Positions 46,657 to 60,834 of a stretch of 64,000 nt of DNA are shown one piece after another. Below the pieces are notes generated by a model, which was given only the letters and a program-made list of their open reading frames with translations, did no database searches and was not told the origin of the DNA. Each line of letters opens with the position of its first letter. The stretch's first letter is position 1. Position numbers and translations under genes: made by a program. Origin of the DNA: Streptomyces violaceusniger (GTDB lineage Bacteria; Actinomycetota; Actinomycetes; Streptomycetales; Streptomycetaceae); the NCBI GenBank assembly GCA_005405945.1, contig BJHW01000001.1, positions 2,356,001-2,420,000 of the forward strand. The letters are read 5' to 3'.

Positions 46657-48003
46657 TTAAGTGAGGTACGCGAGCCCGGGGTGTGCCCGGCGGTAGGCGT
46701 CCACCAGGCGGCGGGCCACCTCGACCGAATCGACGAGGGGGTGCAGGGCGAACGCCTTGACGGCTGTGGCGCGGGAGCCGGAGGCGGCCGCCGCGAGGGC
46801 CTCGCGCTCCACCGCCTTGACGGAGCAGACCAGGCCGGTGGCGTGGGCGGGGAGCGGGGAGACGGCCACGGGATGGGCGCCGTTGCCGTCGACCAGGCAG
46901 GGGACCTCGATGACCGCGTCCTCGTCCAGGGCGGACAGTGTGGTGCGGTTGCGCACGTTGAGGATCAGCGTCGTGCGCTCGTCGCGGGCGATGGCCCGCA
47001 TCAGGGCCAGGGCCACCTTCTCGTAGCCGCCGGACTCGGTCAGGGACTCCTCGTCCCGCTCCCCCGCGCCCGCCGCCTCGCGGTTCTCCGCCATGTATGT
47101 GGCCTCGCGCTCGGCCCGGGTGCTGTCCCACGTCCTCAGCGCGGGCGCGGCCGGGTCGCGCAGGGCATCGTAGAACCCGGCCTGCTGCTGGCACAGGAAC
47201 GCGCCGCGGGTCTGGCGGGCCTCCCGGTACGCCGTCACCGCCTCGCGGTTGAAGTAGTAGTAGTGCAGATACTCGTTGGGGACGGCGCCCAGCGACTGGA
47301 TCCACTCCGGGCCGAAGAGCTTGCCCTCTTCGAAGGAGCCCAGCAGCTCCTGGTCGGCGAGCAGCCGCGGCAGCTGGTCGCGGCCGTCGAAGCGCAGCCC
47401 GCGCAGCCAGCCCAGGTGGTTGAGCCCGACGTAGTCGATCCACGCGTCCCGCGGGCGCTCGGCACCGAGCACCCGGGCCACCCGGCGGCCCAGGCCCACG
47501 GGCGAGTCGCAGATGCCGATCACCCGGTCGCCCAGGTGGCGGGACATGGCCTCGGTGACGAGACCGGCCGGGTTGGTGAAGTTGATGAACCAGGCGTCCG
47601 GGGCGAGCGCGGCCACCCGCCGGGCGATGTGGTCCACCACCGGCAGGGTGCGCAGTCCGTACGCGATGCCACCGGCGCCGACCGTCTCCTGCCCCAGCAC
47701 TCCCTCGGCCAGCGCCACCCGCTCATCGGCCGCCCGCCCCTCCAGGCCACCGACGCGGATCGCGGAGAACACGAAGTCGGCGCCCTTGAGGGCCTCGTCC
47801 AGGTCCGTGGTGACGGTGACGGTCGGCGCGTCCGGATGGTCCGCGGCCTGCTCGGCCAGCACCCGGGCGATGGCGGAGAGCCGGCCGGCGTCCAGGTCGT
47901 GCAGGGTCACGCCGGTGACCCGGCCCTCCCCGCGATCGGCGAGCAGCGCCCCGTACACCAGCGGCACCCGGAATCCCCCGCCGCCGAGAATGGTCAGTCT
48001 CAC
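46657..48003 (-). CDS. GH4 glycosidase (6-phospho-beta-glucosidase-like)
   Basis: 448 residues from GTG 48003 with GGAGG in place. NAD-binding N-terminus LTILGGGGFRVPLVYGALL, catalytic NFTNPAGLVTEAM, metal-ligand Cys in GICDSPVGLG and His in YVGLNHLGW are the GH4 signatures. GH4 enzymes hydrolyse by an NAD- and Mn-dependent redox elimination, often on 6-phospho-sugars. No PTS gene is seen here, so a phosphorylated substrate would need one of the neighbouring kinases, or the enzyme acts on unphosphorylated glycosides. It is co-directional with the DeoR gene 47 bp upstream. Confidence 0.93.
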   Translation of the reverse strand: MRLTILGGGGFRVPLVYGALLADRGEGRVTGVTLHDLDAGRLSAIARVLAEQAADHPDAPTVTVTTDLDEALKGADFVFSAIRVGGLEGRAADERVALAEGVLGQETVGAGGIAYGLRTLPVVDHIARRVAALAPDAWFINFTNPAGLVTEAMSRHLGDRVIGICDSPVGLGRRVARVLGAERPRDAWIDYVGLNHLGWLRGLRFDGRDQLPRLLADQELLGSFEEGKLFGPEWIQSLGAVPNEYLHYYYFNREAVTAYREARQTRGAFLCQQQAGFYDALRDPAAPALRTWDSTRAEREATYMAENREAAGAGERDEESLTESGGYEKVALALMRAIARDERTTLILNVRNRTTLSALDEDAVIEVPCLVDGNGAHPVAVSPLPAHATGLVCSVKAVEREALAAAASGSRATAVKAFALHPLVDSVEVARRLVDAYRRAHPGLAYLT

Positions 48004-48050
48004 TGAAGAACCTCCGAGATGTCCCGACTCGCTGTCCGCTCCGGGAGCGG

Positions 48051-48800
48051 TCAGACCTTGATCACTTCGACGCCGGCCTCGGCGAGGACGGCACATGTGG
48101 CCTGATCCGCGGACGCGTTGGTCACCACGAAGTCGATGTCCTGCGGACCGCACACCTTGGCCATCCCGCGGCCGGGGAACTTCCCGGCGTCCGCGAGCAG
48201 CACCGTCTTCTCGGCGGCGGCCATCATGGCCCGCTTCACCGGCACCTCGACCACGGTCGTGTCCATCACATGGCCACCGGGCCGGATGCCACTCGTGCCC
48301 AGGAACAGCCAGTCGGCGTGCAACTGGCGCAGGCTGTCCTCGGTGAGGAAGCCCACCAGCGAGCGGTACTCACGGCGCACCACGCCCCCGGGCAGCACCA
48401 GCTCTATCCCGGTGTCCTCCGCCAGTTCCTCGTACACCACCAGATTGCTGGTGATCACGGTGAGGCGGCGGCCGTGCAGCTGCCGGGCCAGGCGGTAGGC
48501 GGTGGTGCCGATGTCGAGCAGCACCGTCTGGCCGTCCTGGACCATCGCGGCGGCGCGCTCCGCCACGGCGTCCTTGTCGGTGACCCGGACCTCGGCGACC
48601 TCGGCGAAGGGCTGATCGCCGTCCTCCGCCACCGCACCCCCGTGCACCCGGGTGAGCAGGCCGTCCTCCTCCAGCCTGATCAGGTCGCGGCGCACGGTGG
48701 CGGCGCTCACCCCGAGCTCGGCGGAGAGGTCGGTCACGGACGCGGGACCGCCGGAGCGCAATGCCCGCAGGATGAGTTGATGTCGTCGCTCTGCCAGCAT
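48051..48800 (-). CDS. DeoR family sugar-responsive repressor
   Basis: 249 residues from ATG 48800. The N-terminal HTH has ELGVSAATVRRDLIRLEEDG then LLTRVHGGA; the C-terminal DeoR sensor domain has DIGTTAYRLARQL and LFLGTSGI. It would sense a phosphorylated sugar. It is the first gene of the unit DeoR-GH4-GH38 and divergent from the PfkB kinase, so one operator region can control both directions. Confidence 0.93.
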   Translation of the reverse strand: MLAERRHQLILRALRSGGPASVTDLSAELGVSAATVRRDLIRLEEDGLLTRVHGGAVAEDGDQPFAEVAEVRVTDKDAVAERAAAMVQDGQTVLLDIGTTAYRLARQLHGRRLTVITSNLVVYEELAEDTGIELVLPGGVVRREYRSLVGFLTEDSLRQLHADWLFLGTSGIRPGGHVMDTTVVEVPVKRAMMAAAEKTVLLADAGKFPGRGMAKVCGPQDIDFVVTNASADQATCAVLAEAGVEVIKV

Positions 48801-48825
48801 GCGGCGCACACTACCCTGCAATTTC

Positions 48826-48851
48826 AATCAACTCCATGCTTGTTTTTGATT
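48826..48851. promoter_or_regulatory. Putative DeoR operator AATCAA-N14-TTGATT
   Basis: An AT-rich inverted repeat in the 126-bp divergent promoter between deoR and pfkB; AT-richness contrasts with the surroundings. Typical of DeoR-type sites; binding inferred. Confidence 0.5.
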
Positions 48852-48926
48852 AGGACTTGAAAAGTTTGCTCAGTTGGCTCACGATCCACGTCAGAACTTG
48901 CACACCCTTGACGAGAGGACGCGCTC

Positions 48927-49976
48927 GTGAGCGAGCCGCTCCCCCACGGGTCACCGGGCGATACCGCTCCCGACGTCCTGCTCACCGGACTGCTCTTCTA
49001 CGACCTGGTCTTCACCGGCCTCGGCCGGGGACCCGTGCCGGGCGAGGAGATCTGGGCCAGGGGCATGGGCAGCGGCCCCGGTGGTATCGCGAACCTCGCG
49101 GTGGCCGCCGCCCGCTTCGGACTGCGCACCTCGCTCGCCACGGTGTTCGGCGACGACCTCTACGGCCGCTACTGCCGTGAGGTGCTCGCCGGGCAGGAGG
49201 GCATCGACCTCTCGCCGTCCCGTACGGCACCCACCGGCTGGCACACGCCCGTCACCGTGTCGCTCGCGCTGCGGGCGGACCGGGCACTGGTCACCGGCGG
49301 CGCGGAGCCCCCGTACGGTCAGGACGAGCTGATCGGCGACCCCCCGGCGGCCCGCTCCGCGCTCGTGCACATCGGCCCCGAGCCACAGGACTGGATCGCC
49401 AAGGCGGCCGCCTCGGGCACCCGGATCTTCGCCGACGTCGGCTGGGATCCCTCCCAGCGGTGGTCCACGGATCTGCTCGACCAGCTCTCCCGGTGCCACG
49501 CCTTCCTGCCCAACGAGGCCGAGGCCATGGCGTACACCCGCACCGCCACCCCGGAGGCGGCCCTGCGCGCGCTCACCGACCTGGTGCCGGTCGCCGTGGT
49601 CACCCGCGGCCGGGACGGGGCGATCGCGGTGGACCAGGACACCGGGGAGTACGCCGAGGCCGACGCGCTCGACATCGATGTCCTGGACGCCACGGGCGCC
49701 GGCGATGTCTTCGGCGCGAGCTTCGTCGCCGCCACCCTGGCCGGCTGGCCACTCACCGAACGGCTGCGCTTCGCGGTGCTCGCCTCCGGGCTGTCCACCC
49801 GTCGCCACGGCGGAGCGCTGGCGGCGCCCGGCTGGGGCGGCGTCGCGGAGTGGTGGCGCGAGGTCGTGGCCGACCCCGGCGCCGGGGAACGCCGCCGGAC
49901 GTACGGCTTCCTCGCCGACCGGATCCCGGTCGGCGTCGGCCCGCCGCCACCGGACGCGCCGGCCACACCGCTGTGA
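48927..49976 (+). CDS. PfkB family carbohydrate kinase
   Basis: 349 residues from GTG 48927, GAGAGGA upstream. Ribokinase fold: substrate motif GPGGIANLAVAAARFG, then DATGAGDVFGASFVAATLAG with the catalytic Asp of GAGD and the anion hole. The unusual C-terminus (GFLADRIPVGVGPPPPDAP) is Pro-rich. It phosphorylates a sugar freed by the cluster's glycosidases; the exact sugar is not predictable. It is divergent from the DeoR regulator and followed by a 17-bp repeat array and an ABC importer. Confidence 0.92.
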   Translation: MSEPLPHGSPGDTAPDVLLTGLLFYDLVFTGLGRGPVPGEEIWARGMGSGPGGIANLAVAAARFGLRTSLATVFGDDLYGRYCREVLAGQEGIDLSPSRTAPTGWHTPVTVSLALRADRALVTGGAEPPYGQDELIGDPPAARSALVHIGPEPQDWIAKAAASGTRIFADVGWDPSQRWSTDLLDQLSRCHAFLPNEAEAMAYTRTATPEAALRALTDLVPVAVVTRGRDGAIAVDQDTGEYAEADALDIDVLDATGAGDVFGASFVAATLAGWPLTERLRFAVLASGLSTRRHGGALAAPGWGGVAEWWREVVADPGAGERRRTYGFLADRIPVGVGPPPPDAPATPL

Positions 49977-50097
49977 CCGCCGCGCCGTGGTGACCGCCAC
50001 ACCGCCGTGACCCACCGCGTCGCCGCGACCGCCACACCGCTGTGACCCGCCACTCATCGTGACCGCCACACCGCCGTGACCGGCCACGCCGTGTGCC
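49962..50097. repeat. Array of eight 17-bp units between pfkB and the ABC importer
   Basis: Units are 16-18 bp. GCCACACCGCYGTGACC occurs exactly four times (49962, 49996, 50031, 50065), alternating with more diverged units that also end in GTGACC or GCGACC. The first unit is the coding 3' end and stop of pfkB, so the array probably grew from it. It is not a CRISPR: the repeats are too short and the alternating units are related. Confidence 0.8.
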
Positions 50098-50195
50098 GCG
50101 GCGCCACACCTTTTCACGGAAGCCCCTTCCCAAGGACACCCCCCACGGCAACACCCCGACACCTCAACGACGAGACACCGAAAGGCGGTGAAGCA

Positions 50196-51476
50196 GTGCA
50201 CCCCTCACGCAGAGGACTGCTTCGCGCGGGCCTGGCGACCACCTCGGCCGCCGTGCTGGGCGGCGCGGCCGCGGGCTGTGCGGTCCCGGCCGGATCGACC
50301 GGCCGGAACATGACGCTCTGGTACTGGGGTGGTGGACTGAGCGACAAGCTGGTGGAGGACGCCGCCAAGCGCTTCACCCAGGTCGACCTCAAGGCCACCC
50401 AGATCGGCGGATACTTCCGCTCCAAGCTGCTGACGACACTGACCGCCCGCGCCTACGCGCCCGACATCACCGGCCTGAAGGGCGAGGACATCGCCTCGCT
50501 GCTGTCCAACGCCGACCAGTTCATCGATCTCAACACGCTGGGCGCGGACCGGCTCAAGAGCCAGTACCTGGACTGGAAGTGGGCCCAGGGCACCGCCGAC
50601 GACGGCCGTCAGATCGGCTTTCCCATCGACACCGGGCCGTGTGTGCACTACTACCGCCCCGATGTCTTCCGGAAGGCGGGCCTGCCCACCGAGCCCGCCG
50701 AGGTGTCCGCCGCGATGAGCACCTGGGACGGCTACTTCGCCGCGGGCGAGCGGCTGAGGACGCGGGTCAAGGGCGCGTACCTGGTCACCGATCTGCTCGC
50801 GGTCCTCAATATGGGCATCGGCCAGTCGGCGAAGCGCTTCGTCGACAAGGACCGCCACTTCATCGGCGACCAGGAGCACATCATCCGCGCCTGGAATCTG
50901 GCGCTGGAGTGCAAGCAGCGCGGTCTCGTCTCCCCCTTCAAGTCCGGCACGGTCGACCAGACCGCGGCGCTGGAGGACGGCAGGCTGCCCAGCCAGCTCG
51001 GCGCCTCGTGGGTGTCCGGGGACTTCAAGTCGCAGCTGACGAAGTCGGCCGGCAAGTGGCGGGTGGCCGCGATGCCCGAGCGGCCGGCCAACGACGGCGG
51101 CTCGTTCCTCGGAATCACCAAGTACTGCCGCAGACCCGACGTGGCCTTCGAGATCATCACCTGGCTGCTCGGCCCCAGGAACCAGACCCGCGGCTTCGTG
51201 GAGGCGTCGCTCTTCCCCTCCACCCCGGCGTCCTACGAGATGGCCGCGATGCGCAAGCCCGACCCCTTCTTCGGCGGTCAGATCACCAATGACATCTTCG
51301 CCCGAGCCGCCCAGCGGATCCGGGTCGCCTACAACAGCCCGTACGACATGGCCCTCAAGCAGCCGATCATGGACGAGTTGACCTCCGTCCACGTCTCCGG
51401 CAAGGACCCGAGGCGAGCCTGGCGGGACGCCATGAGCAAATGCCGACGCATCGCGGACCACCTGGGGGTGAGCTGA
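50196..51476 (+). CDS. CUT1-type sugar-binding lipoprotein, ABC importer 1
   Basis: 426 residues from GTG 50196 with AAAGGCGG upstream. A twin-arginine motif (SRRGLLRAG) leads into a hydrophobic segment and lipobox AAAGCA, so it is exported by Tat and lipidated. The binding-protein core (MTLWYWGGGLSDKLVEDAAK, DITGLKGEDIASLL, GFPIDTGPCVHYYRPDVFRK) is the oligosaccharide-binding type 1 family. It is the first gene of an operon with two permeases, GH2 and GH29, pointing to fucosylated galactosides. Confidence 0.93.
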   Translation: MHPSRRGLLRAGLATTSAAVLGGAAAGCAVPAGSTGRNMTLWYWGGGLSDKLVEDAAKRFTQVDLKATQIGGYFRSKLLTTLTARAYAPDITGLKGEDIASLLSNADQFIDLNTLGADRLKSQYLDWKWAQGTADDGRQIGFPIDTGPCVHYYRPDVFRKAGLPTEPAEVSAAMSTWDGYFAAGERLRTRVKGAYLVTDLLAVLNMGIGQSAKRFVDKDRHFIGDQEHIIRAWNLALECKQRGLVSPFKSGTVDQTAALEDGRLPSQLGASWVSGDFKSQLTKSAGKWRVAAMPERPANDGGSFLGITKYCRRPDVAFEIITWLLGPRNQTRGFVEASLFPSTPASYEMAAMRKPDPFFGGQITNDIFARAAQRIRVAYNSPYDMALKQPIMDELTSVHVSGKDPRRAWRDAMSKCRRIADHLGVS

Positions 51477-51479
51477 GCC

Positions 51480-56331
<4,852 letters not shown>

Positions 56332-56371
56332 GACCTCCAGGACCCTCCAGGAAACGGGAGTTCACCCCACC

Positions 56372-57640
56372 ATGACCATGCAACCCTGGTTCCCCGACGC
56401 CAAGTTCGGCATCTTCATCCACTGGGGCATCTACGCCGTCGACGGCGTCCAGGAGTCCTGGTCGTTCTTCGAGGGCGACGTCCCCCACGACCAGTACATG
56501 GCGCAGCGACACGGTTTCACCGCCCGCCACTACGCCCCGGAGGACTGGGCGGACCTCTTCGCCCGAGCCGGTGCCCGGTACGCCGTGCTCACCTCGCGCC
56601 ACCACGACGGCGTCTCCCTGTGGGACACCGCCGAGGGCGACCTCAACGTGGTGCGGCACACCCCCGCCGGACGCGATCTGGTCGGCCCGTACGCGGCGGC
56701 GATGCGGGAGCGCGGCATCAAGGTCGGCCTCTACTACGCCCACAACGACTGGAACCACCCCGACTACGCCTCCACCCGTTACGAGGGCCGTCCGCCCGAG
56801 CAGGAGAACAACCCGTACGCCGAGGTGCCGAAGGAAGAGGAGGACCTGGCGGCGTGGGCCCGCTACCTCGCCTACCGGGACGGCCAGGTGCGGGAGCTGA
56901 CCACCCGGTTCCGTCCCGACCTGCTGTGGTTCGACGGCGAGTGGGAGCGCACCGAGGAGCAGTGGCGGATCAGGGACCTGGCCCGGCTGATCCGCTCCGA
57001 GGTGCCGCGGTGTGTGCTCAACGCGCGCATGCTCAGCGAGGGCGACTACGCCACCCCCGAGCAGGGCGTGCCGATCGAACCGCCCGCCGGCCCCTGGGAG
57101 TTGTGCCTGACCCTCAACGACTCATGGGGCTACCGCCACCACGACCACAACTACAAGTCGACCGGCCAGCTCATCCGGTACTTCACGGAGACCATCGGCG
57201 GCGGCGGAAACCTGCTGCTGTCCGTGGGCCCCAAGGAGGACGGCACCATCCCGGCCGAGCAGGTCGAGCGCCTGGAGGGCATGGGTGTGTGGCTCGCCCG
57301 CCACGCCGAGGCCGTCTACGGCACGGTCCGGGGCCTGCCCGCCGGCCACCACTACGGACCCAGCACGCTCTCCGCCGACCGCCGCACGCTCTACCTCACC
57401 GTGTTCGACATCCCCCGCGGCCCCATCGGTGTGCGCGGGCTGCGCACACCGGTGCGGCGGGTCGGCGTCCTCGGCACCGGCACCGAGCTGGGCCACCAGG
57501 TCGTCGGCGGCCTGCACGAGGTCCCCGGAGTGCTGTGGATCGACCCGCCCACCGCCACTGACCTGGACGAACACGCGACGGTCCTTGCCGTCGAGCTGGA
57601 TGGCGAGCTGGACCTGTACCGGGGCGCGGGCCGCTTCTGA
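56372..57640 (+). CDS. GH29 alpha-L-fucosidase (first copy)
   Basis: 422 residues from ATG 56372. GH29 motifs: FGIFIHWGIYAVDG near the start, LTSRHHDGVSLWDT (residues 74-86), nucleophile Asp188 in LLWFDGEWE, and NLLLSVGPKEDG. Removes terminal L-fucose with retention of configuration. No signal peptide. It ends the importer-1 operon and faces a second GH29 only 24 bp away on the opposite strand. The two share fold motifs but diverge strongly in the catalytic loop, so they likely prefer different fucosidic linkages. Confidence 0.95.
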   Translation: MTMQPWFPDAKFGIFIHWGIYAVDGVQESWSFFEGDVPHDQYMAQRHGFTARHYAPEDWADLFARAGARYAVLTSRHHDGVSLWDTAEGDLNVVRHTPAGRDLVGPYAAAMRERGIKVGLYYAHNDWNHPDYASTRYEGRPPEQENNPYAEVPKEEEDLAAWARYLAYRDGQVRELTTRFRPDLLWFDGEWERTEEQWRIRDLARLIRSEVPRCVLNARMLSEGDYATPEQGVPIEPPAGPWELCLTLNDSWGYRHHDHNYKSTGQLIRYFTETIGGGGNLLLSVGPKEDGTIPAEQVERLEGMGVWLARHAEAVYGTVRGLPAGHHYGPSTLSADRRTLYLTVFDIPRGPIGVRGLRTPVRRVGVLGTGTELGHQVVGGLHEVPGVLWIDPPTATDLDEHATVLAVELDGELDLYRGAGRF

Positions 57641-57664
57641 GGGGCCGCGGGGTCCGATCAGGTG

Positions 57665-58951
57665 TCAGGTGTCCTGGCGCAGGAACAGTTCCACGACCGG
57701 TACCGCCACATCGGGGCGGACGACCGGCAGGCTCAGGGTCAGGGTGCCGGGCGGCTGGCCGCCGAGACCGGTGTTCTGCGCCTTGATCGACGGGTCGATC
57801 TCGCGGTACTTGATCTCGGACGCGTCGTGCAGGAACTGCGCGTACTCGACCTTGCCCGCCAGGTCCGGCAGGTGGACATGGCCGAAGGGCCAGGTGAAGA
57901 GGTGCAGATAGAGGCGGTTGCCGCGCTGGGTGTAGCGGGTGTCGACCGGGGCGCGGTGCGAGGAGGGCCCCGCGCCGTAGATCGAGCGCTGGTGGCGGGA
58001 CATCCACGTCCCGATCCCCTCCAGCGTGGCGAGGGCGGTGGCGTCGAAGTCACCGCGACCGGTCGGGCCGACGTTCAGCAGCATGTTGCCGTTCTTCGAG
58101 ACGCCGTCCACGAGCATCCGGACCAGCAGGTCGACCGGTTTCACATCGAGATTGTCGCGGTCGTAGCCCCAGCTGCCGTTGAGGGTCTGGCACGCCTCCC
58201 ACACCACCGGCTGCCCGTCGACCTCCATGGGCCTGTCGGGCTGGTACTGCTCGGGTGTGACGAGGTCACCGGGGATGGCGAGCCGGTCGTTGACGATGAT
58301 CTCGGGCTGCAGCCCGCGGGTGAGCGCGAGGAGTTCCTCCGAGCCCCACTCCTCCTTGCCCTTGCCGTTCCACACGTCGTGGTGGTCGTCGTCCTTGTAC
58401 GAGAAGTCGTAGAAGAGGTAGTCGATGGTGCCGTAGCCGGTCAGCAGCTCCTCCACCTGACCGTGCAGATAGGCGCGGTAACGGGCCATGTCGCGGCCCT
58501 CGTTGAGCCGCTTGATCTCCTCCGGCGGGTCGTCACGGCGCGGGTGGAGGCCGTCGACCACGAAGTCCGGGTGGTGCCAGTCGATGAGCGAGTGGTAGAA
58601 GCCGACGCGCAGCCCCTCGGCGCGTACGGCCTCGACGAACTCGGCGACGAGGTCCTTGCCGATCGGGGTGTTCATCGAGGTGTAGTCGGTGAGCTTGGAG
58701 TCCCACAGGCAGAAGCCGTCGTGGTGCTTGGTCGTGAGTACCATGTACTTCATTCCGGCGCGCTTGGCGGACCGTGCCCATGCGCGGGGGTCGAAGAGGT
58801 CCGGTTCGAAGTGGCGGAAGTAGCGGTCGTAGTCCTCGTCCGTGATGCGTTCGCGGTTCTTCACCCACTCGTGGCGGGCGGGCAGGGCGTACAGGCCCCA
58901 GTGGATGAACATGCCGAAGCGGTCTTCGGTGAACCAGGCGGGGATGGCCAT
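57665..58951 (-). CDS. GH29 alpha-L-fucosidase (second copy)
   Basis: 428 residues from ATG 58951. FGMFIHWGLYALPARHEW, LTTKHHDGFCLWDSKLTDY, nucleophile Asp182 in YLFYDFSYKDDDHHD, and NMLLNVGPTGRGDF are GH29 signatures. The Asp/His-rich loop after the nucleophile is quite unlike the first copy. It is the last gene of the importer-2 operon (binding protein, two permeases, GH29). Cytoplasmic. Confidence 0.95.
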   Translation of the reverse strand: MAIPAWFTEDRFGMFIHWGLYALPARHEWVKNRERITDEDYDRYFRHFEPDLFDPRAWARSAKRAGMKYMVLTTKHHDGFCLWDSKLTDYTSMNTPIGKDLVAEFVEAVRAEGLRVGFYHSLIDWHHPDFVVDGLHPRRDDPPEEIKRLNEGRDMARYRAYLHGQVEELLTGYGTIDYLFYDFSYKDDDHHDVWNGKGKEEWGSEELLALTRGLQPEIIVNDRLAIPGDLVTPEQYQPDRPMEVDGQPVVWEACQTLNGSWGYDRDNLDVKPVDLLVRMLVDGVSKNGNMLLNVGPTGRGDFDATALATLEGIGTWMSRHQRSIYGAGPSSHRAPVDTRYTQRGNRLYLHLFTWPFGHVHLPDLAGKVEYAQFLHDASEIKYREIDPSIKAQNTGLGGQPPGTLTLSLPVVRPDVAVPVVELFLRQDT

Positions 58952-58994
58952 CGAGGGGGATTCCTTTCCCGGAGATGAGGATGCGCACAGGGGG

Positions 58995-59852
58995 TCAGCG
59001 GCCGCCCAGGCCGCTGGTGACGATGCCGCGCACGAGGTGTTTCTGGAGGAGGACGAGGATGATCACGGTCGGCAGCATCGAGATCACCGAGGCCGCCATG
59101 ACGAGGCTCCACTCATTGCCCTGCTGTCCGAAGAACGCCTGGAGGCCGAGCGGGATGGTGGCGCGCGCGTTGACATCGTTGACGATCACGAGGGGCCACA
59201 GGAAGGAGTTCCAGTAGCTGATGAAGGTGAAGACGGCGAGCACGGCGAGGGTGGGCCGGGCCAGGGGCACCATCACATTGAGGAAGGTGCGCACGGTACC
59301 GGCGCCGTCGACCCGGGCCGCGTCGTCCAGCTCCTGGGGAACGGTCAGGAAGAACTGGCGCAGCAGGAACGCGCCGAGCGCGGTGAACGCCCACGGGATG
59401 ATGAGCGCCTGGACGGTGTCCACCCATCCGAGGTCCTGCATCATCACGTACATCGGGATGACGAGGACGTCCTGCGGGATCATCAGGGTCGCGAGGAACA
59501 GCAGGAACACCACGTTCCGGCCGCGCCAGCGCAGCCGGGAGAAGGCGTATCCGCTGAGTGCCGCGACGGTCACGTTGATGGCGGTGCCGACGGCGGCGAC
59601 CAGCACACCGTTGAGGATGAAGCGGGCGAACGGCAGATAGCTGAAGACGTCGGTGTAGTTCTGCCACCGGAGCGCGGAGCCCCAGAGGGTCGGCGGGGTG
59701 GTGAAGGTCTCCGACTCGGGCTTGAGGCTCGTGGCCACCATGTAGATGAGCGGTGCCATGAAGGCCAGGGCGATGAGGCACAGGATCACATAGCCGATCG
59801 CGTGCCGCACCCGCGGTGCCGCTCCCGTCGTCCGCGTACCGCCGCTACTCAT
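58995..59852 (-). CDS. CUT1 permease, MalG type, importer 2
   Basis: 285 residues from ATG 59852, overlapping the preceding permease stop by 8 bp. Six helices and the EAA loop DDAARVDGAGTVRTFLNVMV. The N-terminus is Gly/Thr-rich. It is part of the binding protein-permease-permease-GH29 operon. As with importer 1, no ATPase is encoded. Confidence 0.93.
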   Translation of the reverse strand: MSSGGTRTTGAAPRVRHAIGYVILCLIALAFMAPLIYMVATSLKPESETFTTPPTLWGSALRWQNYTDVFSYLPFARFILNGVLVAAVGTAINVTVAALSGYAFSRLRWRGRNVVFLLFLATLMIPQDVLVIPMYVMMQDLGWVDTVQALIIPWAFTALGAFLLRQFFLTVPQELDDAARVDGAGTVRTFLNVMVPLARPTLAVLAVFTFISYWNSFLWPLVIVNDVNARATIPLGLQAFFGQQGNEWSLVMAASVISMLPTVIILVLLQKHLVRGIVTSGLGGR

Positions 59853-60834
59853 AGTGCACCCACCGCTTCTGGCCGAGGAACTGGACCGCCGTGATGCCGA
59901 GGATGATCACGAACAGCACCCAGGCGCCCGCCGAGGCGAGCCCGAGCTGCTGGTTCTGGAAGCCGGTGTTGTAGATGTACTGGACGAGGGTTTCCGTCTC
60001 CGTCCCCGGTCCGCCCTTGGTGAGCAGGAACGGCTGGGTGAACACCTGGAACGAGGTGATGAGCGTCATCATGGTGGCGAAGAAGATCGACGGCGAGATG
60101 GCCGGGAACTTCACGTGCCAGAAGGTCCGCCACGCGCTCGCGCCGTCGAGCTGGGCAGCCTCGATCTGGCTGTCCGGCACCGCGTCGAGCGCGGCGGAGA
60201 AGATGAGCATGTTGTAGCCGAAGCCCGCCCAGACGCTCATCGCCACGACCGCGAACATCGCCCAGGTGTCGTCGGCGAGGAAGTTGGGGGCGTGCTCGCC
60301 GAGGGTCGACTGGAGCGTGGCGTCGATGAGGCCGTCGGGCTGGTACAGCATCCGCCAGACGACCACGTTCGCCACCAGCGGGGTGATGGTCGGGATGAAG
60401 AACAGCACCCGGAAGATGTGCCGGTGTCTGATCCGGGGTGTCAGCCAGGCCGCGAGCCCGAGGGACACCACGAGGTTCAGCGGCACGTAGAGGATCACGT
60501 ACTCGGCCGTGTTGCGCACCACGACCCAGAAGATCGGATCATCGAACAGCCGGCGGTAGTTCTCCAGCCCGGTCCAGGTGTGGCCGCCGATCATCGGCCA
60601 GTTCATGAAGCTCACGACGAGGGACGCGACGATCGGGACCACGGTGAAGAGCGCCAGCCCGATCGAGTGCGGGGCGGCGAACGCCGCGCCCCACCATGAG
60701 CGGCGCCCGACCTCGGCCGGGCGCCGCGCCTCGGGCTCCTCGTCCACCGCGATGGCGGTGCCCGGGGCGGCCACCTTCACCGTCACCACCTCCTCCTCGG
60801 CCGGGGCGGCCTGCTGTGTTGTCACGGCCGTCAC
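59845..60834 (-). CDS. CUT1 permease, MalF type, importer 2
   Basis: 329 residues from GTG 60834, whose GTGA overlaps the stop of the binding-protein gene; GTG 60825 is an alternative. A 55-residue Glu/Pro-rich cytoplasmic tail precedes six helices; the EAA loop is EAAQLDGASAWRTFWHVKFP. Extracytoplasmic loop ENYRRLFDDPIFW is typical of the family. Confidence 0.93.
   Translation of the reverse strand: MTAVTTQQAAPAEEEVVTVKVAAPGTAIAVDEEPEARRPAEVGRRSWWGAAFAAPHSIGLALFTVVPIVASLVVSFMNWPMIGGHTWTGLENYRRLFDDPIFWVVVRNTAEYVILYVPLNLVVSLGLAAWLTPRIRHRHIFRVLFFIPTITPLVANVVVWRMLYQPDGLIDATLQSTLGEHAPNFLADDTWAMFAVVAMSVWAGFGYNMLIFSAALDAVPDSQIEAAQLDGASAWRTFWHVKFPAISPSIFFATMMTLITSFQVFTQPFLLTKGGPGTETETLVQYIYNTGFQNQQLGLASAGAWVLFVIILGITAVQFLGQKRWVHYE

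Noticed and set aside
49962..50097. CRISPR-like regular spacing of 17-bp repeats
   Set aside because: Repeats are too short, alternating units are related to the repeat itself, and there are no cas genes.
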